A stretch of 52,011 nucleotides of DNA from Acetobacter fallax. Lineage in GTDB: Bacteria; Pseudomonadota; Alphaproteobacteria; Acetobacterales; Acetobacteraceae. Of the stretch, positions 33,251-42,300 are shown piece after piece; the stretch's first letter is position 1; every line of letters starts with the position of its first letter. The notes under the pieces are model-generated. The model saw only the letters and a program-made list of their open reading frames with translations. It did not search any database and was not told the DNA's origin. The translations under genes were made by a program, and so were the position numbers. The DNA lies in assembly GCF_011516735.1 (NCBI RefSeq), contig NZ_WOSX01000023.1, forward strand, positions 1-52,011. The letters run 5' to 3'.

Positions 33251-35677
33251 ATGAGAGAAACACTCCCCCCGGTATTCAGAACGTGGTTCACCCGCCGCGG
33301 TTGGCACATCCATCCACACCAGCTCGCAATGATCGCGGCAGCACAGCGCAAAGAGTCCACACTCCTCATCGCGCCCACCGGCGGCGGAAAGACCCTGGCC
33401 GGCTTCCTCCCCACCCTCATCGACCTCGCGGAAAACCCCGCTCCACCGCCAGAAATACACACACTCTATGTCAGCCCGCTGAAAGCCCTCTCGACAAATA
33501 TCGCCCAAAGCCTGTCCCGCACCGTCGCCGAAATGGAACTGCCCATCCGCATCGGAACCCGCACCGGAGACACATCAGCCACGCAAAGAAAACATCAGAA
33601 AAAAAACCCACCACACTTTCTCCTCACCACGCCGGAAAGCCTGAGCCTGCTGCTCTCATACCCGAACGCAGCCGAAACCTTCGCCAGCCTCAGAGCCCTC
33701 ATCATCGATGAAGTCCACGCCCTCGCCGGAACCAGACGCGGAGACCAGCTCGCCCTCTGCGCCTCCCGCCTGAACACGCTCGCACCGTCCCTCCGGCGCA
33801 GCGGCCTCTCCGCGACCGTCACTCATCCGGATGCCATCGCCGCCTGGATTTCCCCAACCGGCGATGCCGCCGATATCCGCCGCATCACCGCCAGAGGCGG
33901 CGCCGAACCCGACGTGTCGCTGCTCCTGCCCGACCGGAACGGCTACCTCCCATGGTCCGGCCATATGGGCCTCGGCACCACCACCGCCATCCTCACCGAA
34001 ATCGCACGCACAAAACTTACCATCGTCTTCGTCAACAGCCGCGCCCAGGCGGAACTGCTGTTTCAGGAACTCTGGAAACACAACACCGACACCCTGCCCA
34101 TCGGCCTGCACCACGGCAGCCTCGGCACCGAGCAACGACAGCGGGTCGAACAGGCCATGGCCGAAGGACAGCTCCGCGCCGTCGTCGCCACCTCTTCGCT
34201 GGATCTCGGCATCGACTGGGGCGACGTCGAACAGATCATCCAGGTCGGCGCGCCCAGGGAAGTCACCCGGCTCGTCCAGCGCATCGGCCGCGCCAATCAC
34301 CGCATGAACGAACCATCCCGGGCCCTCCTCGCCCCCGCCAGCCGGTTCGAAGTCCTGGAATGTGAGGCCGCCAGAGAAGCCGTCGCCGCCCATGATCTCG
34401 ACGGCCCGCCCCCAAGGCCCGGCACCCTCGACGTCCTCGCCCAGCACATCATGGCAACAGCCTGCAACGGTCCCTTCCTCCCCGACGCGCTCTGTAATGA
34501 AGTCCGCAACGCCGCGCCCTATCACGCACTGTCACGTAAAGACTTCGATGATGTCGTGAGTTTTGTCGAAGACGGCGGTTACGCCCTGAAAGCTTATGAT
34601 CGCCACCGGCGCCTGTTCCGTGATTCCCTCGGACAGTTGTGGGCCCGCAACGAACAGATCATGAAGCAGTTCCGCATGAATATCGGCACCATCGTCGATA
34701 CCCCCATGCTCCGCGTCAAAACCCGCCGCGGCAAACAGATCGGCGAAATCGACGAATACTTCGCCTCCACCCTCGTCCCCGGCGATACTTTCCTTCTCGC
34801 AGGAGAACTTTTCCAGTTCATCAGCATGCAGGACACAACCGTCCAGGTCGCAAAAGGCAGCGCAAAAGAACCGCGCATCCCCGTCTATGGCGGCAACCGC
34901 CTCTCCATCTCCACCGGCCTCGCCGCCCGCGTCCGCGCCATGCTGCACAACCCCGACGCCTGGCACACCCTGCCGCAATCCGTGCAGAACTGGCTGGACA
35001 TGCAGCGCCGCCGCTCCCGCCTCCCCGGCCCCGACAACCTCCTCGTCGAAACATTCCCGCACAGAAACCGCTGGTACCTCGTCGCTTACTGCTTCGAAGG
35101 CCGCAACGCCCACCAGACCCTCGGCATGCTCCTCACAAAACGACTGGAACACGCCGGAACCGGCCCCCTCGGCTTCGTCGCAAACGATTACATGCTCGCC
35201 TGCTGGTCAGTCCGGGAACCAACCGATATCAACACGCTGTTTGACGAAAACATGCTCGGTGATGATCTCACCGACCGGATCGCGAACAGCGCCATGCTCC
35301 GCCGCACCTTCCGTGACGTCGCCATCATCTCCGGCCTCATCGAACGCAACCACCCCGGCCGCGAGAAAAGCCGCCGCCAGATGACCATCAGCAGCGATCT
35401 GCTCTACGATGTCCTGCGTAAACACGATCCCGATCACGTCCTGCTCCGCGCCACAAGGGCCGAGGCCGCCCACGGCCTCACAGATCTCGACCGGATCACC
35501 GCCATGCTGAAAAGAATCAAAGGCCAGATCGATCACGTCCGCCTCCCCCGAATCTCCCCCCTCTCCGTGCCCGTCATGCTCGAACAGGGCCGCGAAAAAA
35601 TCAAAGGCGGCGAAGGCGAGGAACAGCTTCTTGCCGAAGCGGACGCCCTCTTTACCGAAGCCGAATCCGGATCATGA
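33251..35677 (+). CDS. Lhr-Core DEXH-box DNA helicase
   Basis: 808 residues (812 from the TTG at 33239). 3'-5' superfamily 2 helicase of the Lhr-Core type (TIGR04121). Motifs: 'QLAMIAAAQ' (Q-like), 'APTGGGKTLAG' (motif I, Lys near 47), 'SPLKALSTN' (Ia), 'IIDEVHALAG' (II, DEVH), 'LSATVTHPD' (III), 'LHHGSLGTEQRQRVE' (IV/V), 'SSLDLGIDWGDVE' (V) and 'RLVQRIGRANHR' (VI). The C-terminal part is the Lhr-type winged helix and beta-barrel region. The core length without the long Lhr C-terminus is typical of this cluster. It ends by overlapping pdeM (ATGA). Confidence 0.94.
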   Translation: MRETLPPVFRTWFTRRGWHIHPHQLAMIAAAQRKESTLLIAPTGGGKTLAGFLPTLIDLAENPAPPPEIHTLYVSPLKALSTNIAQSLSRTVAEMELPIRIGTRTGDTSATQRKHQKKNPPHFLLTTPESLSLLLSYPNAAETFASLRALIIDEVHALAGTRRGDQLALCASRLNTLAPSLRRSGLSATVTHPDAIAAWISPTGDAADIRRITARGGAEPDVSLLLPDRNGYLPWSGHMGLGTTTAILTEIARTKLTIVFVNSRAQAELLFQELWKHNTDTLPIGLHHGSLGTEQRQRVEQAMAEGQLRAVVATSSLDLGIDWGDVEQIIQVGAPREVTRLVQRIGRANHRMNEPSRALLAPASRFEVLECEAAREAVAAHDLDGPPPRPGTLDVLAQHIMATACNGPFLPDALCNEVRNAAPYHALSRKDFDDVVSFVEDGGYALKAYDRHRRLFRDSLGQLWARNEQIMKQFRMNIGTIVDTPMLRVKTRRGKQIGEIDEYFASTLVPGDTFLLAGELFQFISMQDTTVQVAKGSAKEPRIPVYGGNRLSISTGLAARVRAMLHNPDAWHTLPQSVQNWLDMQRRRSRLPGPDNLLVETFPHRNRWYLVAYCFEGRNAHQTLGMLLTKRLEHAGTGPLGFVANDYMLACWSVREPTDINTLFDENMLGDDLTDRIANSAMLRRTFRDVAIISGLIERNHPGREKSRRQMTISSDLLYDVLRKHDPDHVLLRATRAEAAHGLTDLDRITAMLKRIKGQIDHVRLPRISPLSVPVMLEQGREKIKGGEGEEQLLAEADALFTEAESGS

Positions 35678-36360
35678 CGACGCCCACACCCCACACCCTC
35701 GCCGGCGAAACGCTCCTCCTTCTCCCCGAAGGCGCGATTGTCCACCCCGCCAGCAAAACACTCATCGTCGCAGACCTGCACCTGGAAAAAAGCTCCTCCC
35801 GCCGCGACGCCGGACTGCTTCTTCCGCCCTACGATACCGGCATCACGCTCGACCGCCTCACAGCACTCGCCACATCCTGGCGGCCGGAACGAATCATCGC
35901 TCTCGGCGACAGCTTCCACGACAACACCGCCAGCGAGCGCCTCTCACCCGCCGATCGCGCCCGCCTGACCCTCCTCGGCCAGCACGCGGCCCTGCTCTGG
36001 CTGACCGGCAATCATGACCCGATTCCACCGGCAGACCTCCCCGGAATCTGGAAAGCGGAACACCAGGAAGGCACCCTCCTGTTCCGACACATCCCGACCA
36101 ACACCATCCCTCCCGGAACCGCCGAACTGGCCGGTCATCTGCACCCGAAAGCCCGCATCACCCTCAGAGGCCACACACTCACCCGCCCCTGCTTCGTCAT
36201 GGATGAAACCCGCGTGCTGCTGCCAGCCTTCGGCACTTACACAGGTGGCCTGGACGTACAAAACCCCGCCATCTCGCAACTGTTCACAGGCCCGATGCAG
36301 CTCTGCCTTCTCGGCAAAAACCGCCTCAGCAGGATCAGCCTGCCCGCCCGCGTGGCATAA
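35674..36360 (+). CDS. pdeM: Ligase-associated metallophosphoesterase PdeM
   Basis: 228 residues, calcineurin-like phosphoesterase of the cluster (TIGR04123 type). Metal ligands: D34 and H36 in 'VADLHLEKSS', D79 and H82-D83 in 'GDSFHD', N113-H114-D115 in 'GNHD', H139, H155 and H157 in 'GHLHPK'. In Pseudomonas putida the related enzyme (MPE) is a Mn-dependent DNA nuclease. The ATG overlaps the helicase stop by four bases. It ends six bases from the lipoprotein gene on the other strand. Confidence 0.92.
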   Translation: MTTPTPHTLAGETLLLLPEGAIVHPASKTLIVADLHLEKSSSRRDAGLLLPPYDTGITLDRLTALATSWRPERIIALGDSFHDNTASERLSPADRARLTLLGQHAALLWLTGNHDPIPPADLPGIWKAEHQEGTLLFRHIPTNTIPPGTAELAGHLHPKARITLRGHTLTRPCFVMDETRVLLPAFGTYTGGLDVQNPAISQLFTGPMQLCLLGKNRLSRISLPARVA

Positions 36361-36366
36361 TATTCC

Positions 36367-36762
36367 TCAGCGCCCGTCCGCCTGCCGCGGCCGCGCCGCG
36401 CCATGATCGGTCGGGTCCGTCGCCGCCAGCAAAACCTGCACGGCCTTGCTCGCAGCCGCCAGGTTGGTCCCCGACGGATAAGCCGTCTCCTTCAGCACAG
36501 CCAGAAGAGCCGCCCGGTCGGCAACCAGCAGCCCCGTCAGCTTCTGCGGAGTCATCTCGCCCGACATAACCGTCCCGCGCGCCATGCCATGCGCCATCAG
36601 ATAGGTGTAAATCAGCGTATGCGGAGTCGGCCGTACATCCACCACCGCCTGCTGCTGACACGCCGAAACGCACAGAAGAACAGCCAGCGCACCACCCGCT
36701 CGCAGCAACCACCCGGCTCCGGTAGCATTCGCGGCCGGTTTCGTGTCTTTTCCCAGATGCAA
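36367..36762 (-). CDS. Putative lipoprotein, unknown function
   Basis: 131 residues. An N-terminal basic region and hydrophobic core (22-31) end in the lipobox V32-S-A-C35, so this is a lipoprotein; the +2 residue is Gln, which does not force inner-membrane retention. The mature part has one or two short helices ('PHTLIYTYLMAHGMARGTVM') and a Gly/Arg-rich tail. The start is TTG at 36762, supported by GGAAAG eight bases upstream; no ATG fits. No family recognised. It is tail to tail with pdeM and divergent from the LysR gene. Confidence 0.7.
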   Translation of the reverse strand: MHLGKDTKPAANATGAGWLLRAGGALAVLLCVSACQQQAVVDVRPTPHTLIYTYLMAHGMARGTVMSGEMTPQKLTGLLVADRAALLAVLKETAYPSGTNLAAASKAVQVLLAATDPTDHGAARPRQADGR

Positions 36763-36943
36763 CAGGTGATCTTTCCGGTTATGGCCGACTGACCGTCAGG
36801 AAGTGGGATGAAAAAGCGATGCAACTCAGGATCGTAAAGCAACGCGGAACACGCCGCTCCGGTCACCGCGAACCTATCCCCGCACGCCCCCACGGGCAAA
36901 CCAGACCCGGAAGCGATCATCCGTTGCCGGAAGGCGCATCCCT

Positions 36944-37870
36944 GTGAGACTGCCCGATCTCGAAGCCTGGGCGATCTTCGCCAAAGTCGCCGAACACGGC
37001 TCCTTCGCCAAAGCCGCCGAAGATGTGCAGCTCTCCCGCCCCACCGTCTCAAAAGCGATCAGCAGACTCGAAGACGCACTCGGCCTCTCCCTGTTCAGCC
37101 GAACCTCCCGCCAGCTCTCCCTGACCGGCATGGGACGCCAGCTCCTCAGCCACGCCCGCCAGGTCATCGCCGAAGCGGAGGCCGCCGAAGCCGAGGCACG
37201 CGAGACGATGCTCACCCCGACCGGACTGGTGAGACTCGCCGCCCCCATGACATTCGGCGTTCACCACCTGTCCCCCCTGCTCCCCGGCTTTTTCACACGC
37301 TGCCCGGATGTCGATGTAGACATCGATTTCAGCGATTCCCTCGTCGATCTCGTCGCCGACGGCTTCGATGTCGCCATCCGTATCGCAACCCTGGCCGATT
37401 CCTCCCTCAGAGCCCGCCGGCTCTGCGGCGTCAGACTGCTTCTCGTCGCCAGCCCTCAGTGGATCAGCACAACCGCCCCCCTGACCACACCTCAGGATCT
37501 CGATCGGCATAAGGGCTTCGTCTACACCGGAACATCCACGCCCGGCCTCATCCGCATGACACATCATAACGGAGACAGCCACACCATCGCCCAGACCGCA
37601 CGCTTTCGCTCGAATAACGCCGAAGCCTTCCTGCCCTCACTCGAAGCCGGTTTCGGCTACGGACTTTTCCCCGAATTCATGATCTGGAAAGCCCTCCGGG
37701 ACGGTCGACTGCAACGAATCCTTCCCGACTGGCACATGCCCTCCATCGGAATCTGCCTCGTCACTCCCCCCAACGCCCTGCGTCCCAGACGTGTCCAGGC
37801 ACTGATGGACTACCTGTCCGAAACCCTGCCCTCAGCCCCATGGGTCGATCACGAACCAGACGCCCCATAA
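36944..37870 (+). CDS. LysR family transcriptional regulator
   Basis: 308 residues. The N-terminal helix-turn-helix ('GSFAKAAEDVQLSRPTVSKA' at about 19-38, then 'SRLEDALGLSLFSRTSRQLS') and linker helix are followed by a periplasmic-binding-protein-like effector domain of the CrgA/DmlR type ('VRLAAPMTFGVHHLSPLLPG', 'DLVADGFDVAIRIATL'). The GTG start has GGAAGG nine bases upstream. Its target is unknown; the divergent lipoprotein gene across the 181-base gap is the simplest candidate. wrbA lies further downstream, on the other strand, past the repeat block. Confidence 0.92.
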   Translation: MRLPDLEAWAIFAKVAEHGSFAKAAEDVQLSRPTVSKAISRLEDALGLSLFSRTSRQLSLTGMGRQLLSHARQVIAEAEAAEAEARETMLTPTGLVRLAAPMTFGVHHLSPLLPGFFTRCPDVDVDIDFSDSLVDLVADGFDVAIRIATLADSSLRARRLCGVRLLLVASPQWISTTAPLTTPQDLDRHKGFVYTGTSTPGLIRMTHHNGDSHTIAQTARFRSNNAEAFLPSLEAGFGYGLFPEFMIWKALRDGRLQRILPDWHMPSIGICLVTPPNALRPRRVQALMDYLSETLPSAPWVDHEPDAP

Positions 37871-38232
37871 TCTTTGCCCGCCCCGAAAGAGCTCGCGGCT
37901 CTTTCCATCCTGATCTGCTAACATATGGCAGATTGCAAAGGGGTCGTTTGCGTTACGTGTTGATCTTTTATTTTTCAAAAGGTTAGCAGAAGGTCGGGCT
38001 CTGCCCGGACCCGGCAGGGACCGTCACGCGAAGGCGTGCTGCGCACGACGGCCCCTGCACCCCGATTGATTCATAATAAAACGGTTTCCAAAGGTCTGTG
38101 ACCTTTGGTGGGTTCCAGGGCAAAGCCCTGGGAAGGAGCCAGCACTTAACGCTGACAGAGCCCTTGCCGGACTTCGGAGCCGGTTCCCGCCTCGTTCCAG
38201 AGCAAAAACCCCGAGAAAGCGCCGACCCGGCC
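37871..38232. other. Spacer between LysR gene and wrbA
   Basis: 362 bases, of which 37943-38160 is repeat copy D. The remaining flank holds no gene; a TTGCAAAG motif precedes the repeat, as it does at the other copies. Confidence 0.6.
37943..38160 (-). repeat. Copy D of the MITE-like repeat (inverted, left of wrbA)
   Basis: 218 bp in reverse orientation relative to copy E. The right terminal repeat, CACTTAACGCTGACAGAG, is at 38143-38160; the left one is diverged (TCGTTTGCGTTACGTG near 37944). From 38083 to 38149 it is complementary, with one mismatch in 67, to 39074-39140 of copy E. An extra GC-rich hairpin ('GCGAAGGCGTGCTGCGC' near 38025-38045) lies inside. Confidence 0.85.
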
Positions 38233-38829
38233 TCAGGCCAGCTTCGTCGCAATCCCCGTCACATGAGACCCGAGAAACTTCGCCCCATCCAGCTCCGTCA
38301 CAGTCGGCTGACGTGACCCGTCACCCGCCGCAATCGTCGTCGCACCATAAGGCGACCCGCCCGTGATCTCATCCAGCCGCATCTGCCCCTGAAAAGTATA
38401 AGGCAGACCACTGATGATCATCCCATGATGCAGAAGATTGGTCATCAGCGAAAACAAAGTTGTCTCCTGACCACCATGCTGACTGGCCGTGGACGTAAAG
38501 ACCGCCCCAACCTTGCCAACCAGCGTACCCTTCGCCCAGAGACCACCCGTCTGATCCCAGAAATTCGCCATCTGCGAAGGAAGACGCCCAAACCGCGTCG
38601 GAGCCCCGACAATAATCGCATCATACTCCGGCAACTCAGCCACCGTCGCAAACTGAGCCTCCTGATCGAGCCTGAAATGGCTCGCTTTCGCAATCTCTTC
38701 CGGCACCAGCTCCGGAACACGCTTCACAACAACATCAGCCCCCGCCTCACGCGCGCCCTCAGCAACCGCATGCGCCATTTTCTCAACATGCCCATACGAC
38801 GAATAATAAAGAACCAGCACCTTCGGCAT
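38233..38829 (-). CDS. wrbA: NAD(P)H:quinone oxidoreductase, WrbA type
   Basis: 198 residues from the ATG at 38829, chosen because AAAAGGA lies nine bases upstream and this matches the usual WrbA length; the frame opens 13 codons earlier. Flavodoxin-like fold: '[20 protein letters not shown]' holds the FMN phosphate loop, '[20 protein letters not shown]' and '[14 protein letters not shown]' the isoalloxazine contacts. It reduces quinones by two electrons to avoid radicals, and forms tetramers. Alone between inverted repeat copies D and E. Confidence 0.94.
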   Translation of the reverse strand: MPKVLVLYYSSYGHVEKMAHAVAEGAREAGADVVVKRVPELVPEEIAKASHFRLDQEAQFATVAELPEYDAIIVGAPTRFGRLPSQMANFWDQTGGLWAKGTLVGKVGAVFTSTASQHGGQETTLFSLMTNLLHHGMIISGLPYTFQGQMRLDEITGGSPYGATTIAAGDGSRQPTVTELDGAKFLGSHVTGIATKLA

Positions 38830-39062
38830 CGGGATCATCCTTTTCCAGTTCCGGCCATGGCCTGTCACAACCCGTCAGTACAAGCCCCCGGTGCCGCAAA
38901 GATAACGTTCAGCACAGTCCGGCACAGAGAAAATAACGAAACAGACCTGTTCCGTTTTTTGCCATGACGGGAATGTGAAAAATCAAAACAGAGCCCGGCT
39001 CCGTCCGAACCAGGCAGAGACGTCCCCACACCCGACCCGTTTCGCAAACGGATTTGCAAAGG

Positions 39063-39258
39063 CTCTGTTGTCATTAAGTGCTGGCTCCTTCCCAGGGCTT
39101 TGCCCTGGACCCCACCAAAGGTCACAGACCTTTGGAAACCATTTTATCATAAATAAATCGGGGTGCAGGGGCCTGCGGTCCCTGCCGGGTTCGGGCAGAG
39201 CCCGATCTTCTGCCAACCCTTTGAAAAAATCACCGATCAACACTTAACGCTAACAGAG
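39063..39258 (+). repeat. Copy E of the MITE-like repeat (best preserved)
   Basis: 196 bp. Terminal repeats CTCTGTTGTCATTAAGTG (39063-39080) and CACTTAACGCTAACAGAG (39241-39258) pair at 15 of 18. Internal hairpins in order: 7-bp CCAGGGC/GCCCTGG with TTT loop (39092-39108); 9-bp CCAAAGGTC/GACCTTTGG with ACA loop (39115-39135); CAGGGGCC/GGTCCCTG near 39165; CGGGTT/AGCCCG near 39186. An AT-rich part (TTTTATCATAAATAAAT) lies mid-element. No ORF inside. Confidence 0.9.
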
Positions 39259-39270
39259 CTTTTGCAAAGG

Positions 39271-39422
39271 CTCTGTTGTCATCAGTTACCGGCACCTTAC
39301 TCAGGGCTTTGCCCTGGAACCCACCAAAGGTCGCAGACCTTTGGAAACCATTTAATGAAACAGATCGGGGTAGAAGGGGGCCGCGACCCCTTCCGGGTGC
39401 GGGCAGAACCCGGAATCCCTCC
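39271..39422 (+). repeat. Copy F of the MITE-like repeat (right end lost)
   Basis: Begins CTCTGTTGTCATCAGTTAC, then repeats the same modules as copy E: CAGGGC/GCCCTG hairpin, CCAAAGGTC/GACCTTTGG hairpin, 'CAGATCGGGGTAGAAGGGGG', GGGGCC/GACCCC hairpin and 'CGGGTGCGGGCAGAACCCGG'. The right end seems cut off about 30 bases before the DUF4175 gene stop. Confidence 0.82.
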
Positions 39423-39450
39423 CGCAAACAGCCGCCGAAGCATCAGCCCC

Positions 39451-42300
39451 TCAGAACGGCTTTAGCAACCGGTCGAGATACTCCAGTTCCTGCGGCGGCC
39501 GTGTCCGGTCGGAGTCACGCTTGCGAAGCTCTTCCTCAATCTCATGCGCCCGCTCACGGGATGCCGCATCCGGAATATGCCCGCCCTGATTCTGACCGCT
39601 ATCGTTGCCTTCCCCGGTCGCACGCCCCAGCGGATCACGATCCGTGTCCTGATCGTCGCCCGAGCCCTCATCAGTGCCATCCCCGCCCTCATCGCCGGAA
39701 TTGCTGACCCCGCTCTGGTCATTGCCGCCGCCGCCGCCCTGCCCGCCACCGAAAGACGGCAGGAAGCTCGTCGCCCCGGAACCGCCTCCCTTGCCCTGGA
39801 GAGACTGCCGCATCTGCTGACGCCCCTGCTGCAACTCCTGAAGAGCCTTCTGCTCCGCCGTCACGGCCTGCGAATCGTCGCCAGACGCCAGCGCATGACG
39901 CGCATCGCGCATATCGGTCTGCGCCTTCGCGAAAGCCGGCGGTTCCTTGCCCGTCAGATCCTTAAATTCCTGCCGAAGCTCATCCGTCGCACGCATCAGC
40001 GCATGCTGAGACGCCCGGTCCGCCTGCCGCTGATCCGCCGCAGCAGAAGCATCCCCATGCGCCGCCTCCCCGTTCGCAGACCCGGACCCGGCATCACCAT
40101 TTTTCGCCCCGTCCTGCGGCTCATCTCCTTCATGACCCTGAGCCTGACCAGACTGCGACTGAGCTGCCGATCCCTGAGGTGACTGCTCCTGCCCTCCCTG
40201 CTCACCAGGCGGCACCAGCCCCAGACGCCGCAAAAGCTCCTGCGTGGACATCATGGACAGATCACTGTCCCCATCCTCGCCCGGAGGCGGAGCCATCTGC
40301 GCCCTGCGCGCCTCGTCAGTCCGGTGAACCCGATCAAGCCGGGACTGCGTATGATCGAGCAACGACGTCTGCTGTTTGACAAGATCCTGCAAACCTTCCG
40401 TCTGCTCCTGCAACTTCTGCTGCGCGACCATCTGCTGCGCCATCTGCGCCATGTCCTGCGGCGTCGCGTTGCGCATCCGCTCGATGGAATCCTCAAGCTG
40501 CTGCAACTTCTCCATGGCGCCTTCACGCCCCTCGGCCGCATCCGACTGAAGCCGCTGCATCAGACGCTGAAACGCCCTGTCCCCGTTTTTTGACAGTCCC
40601 GGCAAATCAGGAATCGCCGTCCCGTCCCGGACCGCCTGCTGCGCCAGCGCCTGCATCTTGCGCGCAATCGCCTGCCGCAATGTGTCCATCCGACGCTTCA
40701 GTTCAGCCTGATCCTCAGACCCATGCGCATTATCCTCGCGCATATGCCGGAGCTGTTCCGCGACAGCCTCCTGAGCAGCCCGCACATCAATCGACGCCAG
40801 AGCTCCCTCCGCGCCACCGTGCAGCCGGTCCTCAATATCAAGCGCCAGATCCCACAGCCGCCCGACAGCCTCCTCCCGCGCCTCATCATCCGCAACATCG
40901 GAATCAGCCAGCAAAGACGCCACCGATGTCAGATTCAGAAACATCCCCGTATTTTCGGCAATCGGCCCCGGCGTGTCGCCCAGCGCCTCCAGATCATCCG
41001 CCGCGGCGCTCCGTGATTCCGATCCCAGCGCCAGCCGCCTGCGAAGATCCAGAACAGCCCGCGCCACCGGTGACCGGAACTGCCGCGAGCCGAGCATGAA
41101 TGTCACTGCCTGGCTCCGGCCCTCATGGTGGCTGACACTCGTCGCAACCAGCACCGCCGAAACCTGCTCCCCGGCCCACGGGTCCGAAGACAGATCGGGC
41201 GTCGCTGTTCCCTTCGCATCGATCGGATGGCCGGAAAGCGGAACAGGCACCCGCAGAACCCGCTCCTTCGCAAGGAAGGACGGATGCGCCAGCCGCATTT
41301 CCACAACAAGCGACGCAATGCCGTAAGCATGATGCGCCTCAAAAGGAATCCGCGTCCGTCGCCCGCCTTTTTCGCCGCCAGGGTCTTTGCCCCACCGGAC
41401 AGCCGGTGCCGCATCCGGCGCCACCACCACATTCCAGTGCGCGATGGTGCGCCCCCGCGCCCGAAGCGTCAGCCAGCCGGACTCATCAAGTGTTCCTTCC
41501 ACGCGCCAGGATCGCTTATCCAGCGCCCGCACATGCTGACCGGAAAGAGCCCCCTCCAGTTGCGGCGCCCCGTGCAGGCCCGTCACGGTCGCCGTCAGAA
41601 CCGCCCCCTGCGGCACCGACGCGGTTTTCCCACCCGAAGTCAGAAAAACCGGAGCAGACGGAGTGTAAGGTGGCGGCGTAATCCAGGCTTCCACATGCGG
41701 AAGCGGCACATCCGGATCGTCCCATCCCGGCACCAGCGCAGCGACCATCCGTCCAGGTGCATGACTGCCCGCCATAAAGGCCGCAATCACCACGGCAGGA
41801 ACAAGAAGCACTGCCGCCCGCCACGGATCACGCGCCCGAAACCGCAGTTTCGGCCACCCGGCTTTTAGCGGTCCCAGAGCCGCGATCAGCCGTCCCTGAT
41901 ACGCCGACCACAAGGCCGGAGAGCCAATACCCGCCGACTTATCCATCAGACTCGCAAGCGGCCGGTGCTTCAGCCCCGACACCTGCTCAAGACGCCGGTC
42001 CGCCGCCGACTCCGACGGCGGCACATATCCCCGCAACCCCCGCCGCGCGAGCCCGCCAGCCAGCGCCAGACAAAGACACTCGGCAATCAGATGCAGCCAG
42101 TCAGGAAGGCTCTGCGGCAGCCGGAACAACGCCGCCAGGCCATAAAGCAACAGCACGGAAAGCGCCGGCACCAGCCGCCGCATCACCTGCTCGGTAACAA
42201 GAACCCGACGCGCCCGCTGCCTCGCCGCCGCCAGCATCGCGAGAGGAGATCCACCATCTGCCGGGATCTGAACAGCCCCCTCGTGCCGCGCGTCGCTCAT
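39451..42300 (-). CDS. DUF4175 / TIGR02302 family membrane protein
   Basis: 949 residues. Three membrane helices near the N-terminus (about 43-60, 70-87, 155-175) are followed by a periplasmic beta-rich part with Pro-rich loops ('HVEAWITPPPYTPSAPVFLT'). Residues about 430-700 are helical and coiled-coil-like ('RRLALGSESRSAAADDLEAL' to 'QTEGLQDLVKQQTSLLDHTQ'), and the last 250 are Gln/Gly/Ser/Asp-rich with 'DEGGDGTDEGSGDDQDTDRD'. The family is alphaproteobacterial and often sits next to lysA, as here; its role is not known. The start overlaps the lysA stop by four bases (ATGA). Confidence 0.88.
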   Translation of the reverse strand: MSDARHEGAVQIPADGGSPLAMLAAARQRARRVLVTEQVMRRLVPALSVLLLYGLAALFRLPQSLPDWLHLIAECLCLALAGGLARRGLRGYVPPSESAADRRLEQVSGLKHRPLASLMDKSAGIGSPALWSAYQGRLIAALGPLKAGWPKLRFRARDPWRAAVLLVPAVVIAAFMAGSHAPGRMVAALVPGWDDPDVPLPHVEAWITPPPYTPSAPVFLTSGGKTASVPQGAVLTATVTGLHGAPQLEGALSGQHVRALDKRSWRVEGTLDESGWLTLRARGRTIAHWNVVVAPDAAPAVRWGKDPGGEKGGRRTRIPFEAHHAYGIASLVVEMRLAHPSFLAKERVLRVPVPLSGHPIDAKGTATPDLSSDPWAGEQVSAVLVATSVSHHEGRSQAVTFMLGSRQFRSPVARAVLDLRRRLALGSESRSAAADDLEALGDTPGPIAENTGMFLNLTSVASLLADSDVADDEAREEAVGRLWDLALDIEDRLHGGAEGALASIDVRAAQEAVAEQLRHMREDNAHGSEDQAELKRRMDTLRQAIARKMQALAQQAVRDGTAIPDLPGLSKNGDRAFQRLMQRLQSDAAEGREGAMEKLQQLEDSIERMRNATPQDMAQMAQQMVAQQKLQEQTEGLQDLVKQQTSLLDHTQSRLDRVHRTDEARRAQMAPPPGEDGDSDLSMMSTQELLRRLGLVPPGEQGGQEQSPQGSAAQSQSGQAQGHEGDEPQDGAKNGDAGSGSANGEAAHGDASAAADQRQADRASQHALMRATDELRQEFKDLTGKEPPAFAKAQTDMRDARHALASGDDSQAVTAEQKALQELQQGRQQMRQSLQGKGGGSGATSFLPSFGGGQGGGGGNDQSGVSNSGDEGGDGTDEGSGDDQDTDRDPLGRATGEGNDSGQNQGGHIPDAASRERAHEIEEELRKRDSDRTRPPQELEYLDRLLKPF

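Larger units (their letters stand above)
38830..39450. other. Repeat block between wrbA and the DUF4175 gene
   Basis: 621 bases with repeat copies E (39063-39258) and F (39271-39422), in tandem and in the same orientation, separated by 12 bases (39259-39270). A near-perfect 22-base palindrome CAGAGC...GCTCTG spans their junction (39254-39275) around a TTTGCAAA core. No gene was found. Confidence 0.7.

Noticed and set aside
32350..33711. 453-codon plus frame opposite the exonuclease
   Set aside because: Arg/His/Pro-rich shadow; the minus-strand frame has the full metal-binding motif set.
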